Positions 5,115-5,878 of a DNA stretch of 5,878 nt are shown piece by piece. Each line of letters begins with the position of its first letter. Position 1 is the first letter of the stretch. Origin of the DNA: Thermoplasmata archaeon (GTDB lineage: Archaea; Thermoplasmatota; Thermoplasmata; Thermoplasmatales; Thermoplasmataceae); assembly GCA_021811505.1 (NCBI GenBank), contig JAJZOM010000221.1, forward strand, positions 1 to 5,878. Direction: 5' to 3'. Made by a program: the position numbers and the translations under genes. The notes beneath the pieces are model-generated. The model did no database searches, was not told where the DNA came from, and saw only the letters and a program-made list of their open reading frames with translations.

Positions 5115-5878
5115 AATATCCCTCCGAGGAAGAGGAATGTAAAAATTCCTGAAACGATGATTGCGGTTCCTGTTATGATTGTCTGCTGGATAGATATTCT
5201 TGTTGGGCTGCGGATATGGGACATGCTGAATACCATGTTTAAAACCTTATAATTGATGGAGAGGAAAATAATAGTGATGAGGGCAACCACAACAATTGCC
5301 ACAACCCCAAGCCCTTCAGAGTAAAGCCCGGATATGATAAAAAATTCACCGAGGAAAGTTCCAAAAGGGGGGGCTCCGGAAACAGAAAGAGTGGAGAGTA
5401 TCAATGTGTATGAAGTGAATGGCTGGTTTGTCCAGAGGTTGGTTATCTGGGACATGTTTCTTGTTCCATACACTTCAATGACATTTCCACTTGAATAGAA
5501 AGCACCCGCTTTGCCAAATGCGTGCGTGAGTATGATTATTATCGAGCCTAACAATGCCATATTTCCAAGCACAAACCCAAGAAGTATTAGAGACATGTTC
5601 TCCATGGTCGAATAAGCATACATTCTCTTGATGTCCTTCTGTGATGCCATAACCAATGCGACAAACAAGAGTGTGATCAGGGCAAAAAATATGCTTGTTC
5701 CGTAGATAAGTTGCATATTTATTGTGTGTATAATGATATATATTGCATAAACAGCTATTGGAAGCAGAACCGCAGAAAATATGGCACTGATTTCCGATGG
5801 CGCCCTCCCATGGGCGTCAGGAAGCCAGGAATGCATGGGGAAAATTCCTGCTTTTGTGCCGAATCCAATTATGCCAAA
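5111..5878 (-). CDS. HyfF-like (ND4/ND5-type) membrane subunit, C-terminal part (5' end outside window)
   Basis: The frame is open from the right edge of the window; 255 residues are visible, about the last half of a normal ~480-530-residue HyfF/HyfD protein. It opens in the middle of helix 7 with GFGTKAGIFPMHSWLPDAHG followed by R-A-P-S-E, the complete channel signature, including the central lysine and both histidines. Further marks are R-M-Y-A-Y-S-T-M-E-N, T-H-A-F-G-K-A-G, the S-G-A-P-P-F-G-T-F-L-G-E loop, and a lysine in the LSINYKVLNMVF helix, equivalent to helix 12. It should translocate protons or sodium ions across the cytoplasmic membrane, driven by the redox arm. It heads the visible operon and overlaps the large-subunit gene by four bases. 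An internal ATG at 5836 is not the start, since the conserved sequence continues before it. HyfF is preferred because its position directly before the large subunit matches hyfF-G-H-I order. Confidence 0.92.
   Translation of the reverse strand, partial: FGIIGFGTKAGIFPMHSWLPDAHGRAPSEISAIFSAVLLPIAVYAIYIIIHTINMQLIYGTSIFFALITLLFVALVMASQKDIKRMYAYSTMENMSLILLGFVLGNMALLGSIIIILTHAFGKAGAFYSSGNVIEVYGTRNMSQITNLWTNQPFTSYTLILSTLSVSGAPPFGTFLGEFFIISGLYSEGLGVVAIVVVALITIIFLSINYKVLNMVFSMSHIRSPTRISIQQTIITGTAIIVSGIFTFLFLGGIL
5120..5125 (-). promoter_or_regulatory. Ribosome site for the GTG start of the large subunit
   Basis: GGAGGG on the - strand lies five bases before GTG at 5114 and inside the final codons of the upstream gene. 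It supports GTG over the in-frame ATG four codons later. Confidence 0.65.

Overview
The window looks archaeal, most plausibly a member of the Thermoplasmata or a related acidophile lineage. The reasons are a tRNA gene with no encoded CCA and a short T-run behind it, A/T-rich TATA-like boxes, and a decayed tyrosine recombinase of a type I associate with Thermoplasmatales. A membrane-bound group 4 hydrogenase-like (Hyf/Hyc/complex I-like) operon lacks the hydrogenase active-site cysteines. The lineage is inferred; it cannot be proven from 5.9 kb.

Left part (1-1465, mostly non-coding): the C-terminal end of an aldo/keto reductase on the + strand (3-107), then an intact tRNA-Ala(GGC) gene (385-456) with a T-run behind it. 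Between the tRNA and the operon lies about 1 kb of gene remains. These are two stop-riddled reading frames, the second resembling the N-terminus of an ISL3-type transposase (505-869); a headless HicA toxin gene (907-1038, - strand); the first 36 codons of an IS607-type TnpA whose start lies just where hicA breaks off (1089-1199, + strand); and a fragment of a tyrosine recombinase carrying only its first catalytic arginine (1203-1457, - strand).

Right part (1466-5878, fully coding, all - strand): four genes read leftward, with consecutive genes overlapping by exactly four bases (GTGA, ATGA, TTGA). They are an HyfF-like proton-translocating subunit (cut by the window edge), a NuoD/HycE-like large subunit, a fused HyfH-ferredoxin plus HyfI/HycG small subunit, and a long HyfB-like antiporter-type subunit. 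The first three follow the Escherichia coli hyfF-G-H-I order, with H and I fused.

The genes should make the peripheral arm and two membrane proton or cation channels of an energy-converting complex. The large subunit has lost both CxxC pairs that bind Ni-Fe and also lacks the usual quinone-site His and Tyr. The ferredoxin domain keeps exactly the four cysteines of one of its two [4Fe-4S] clusters. One antiporter-like subunit lacks the conserved His-rich segment after its central lysine. The complex is therefore probably not a hydrogenase but a hydrogenase-related (Ehr-like) redox pump whose substrate cannot be read from the sequence. The subunits for the quinone/proton interface (HyfC/NuoH-like) and NuoC-like protein would lie upstream, beyond base 5878, if present.
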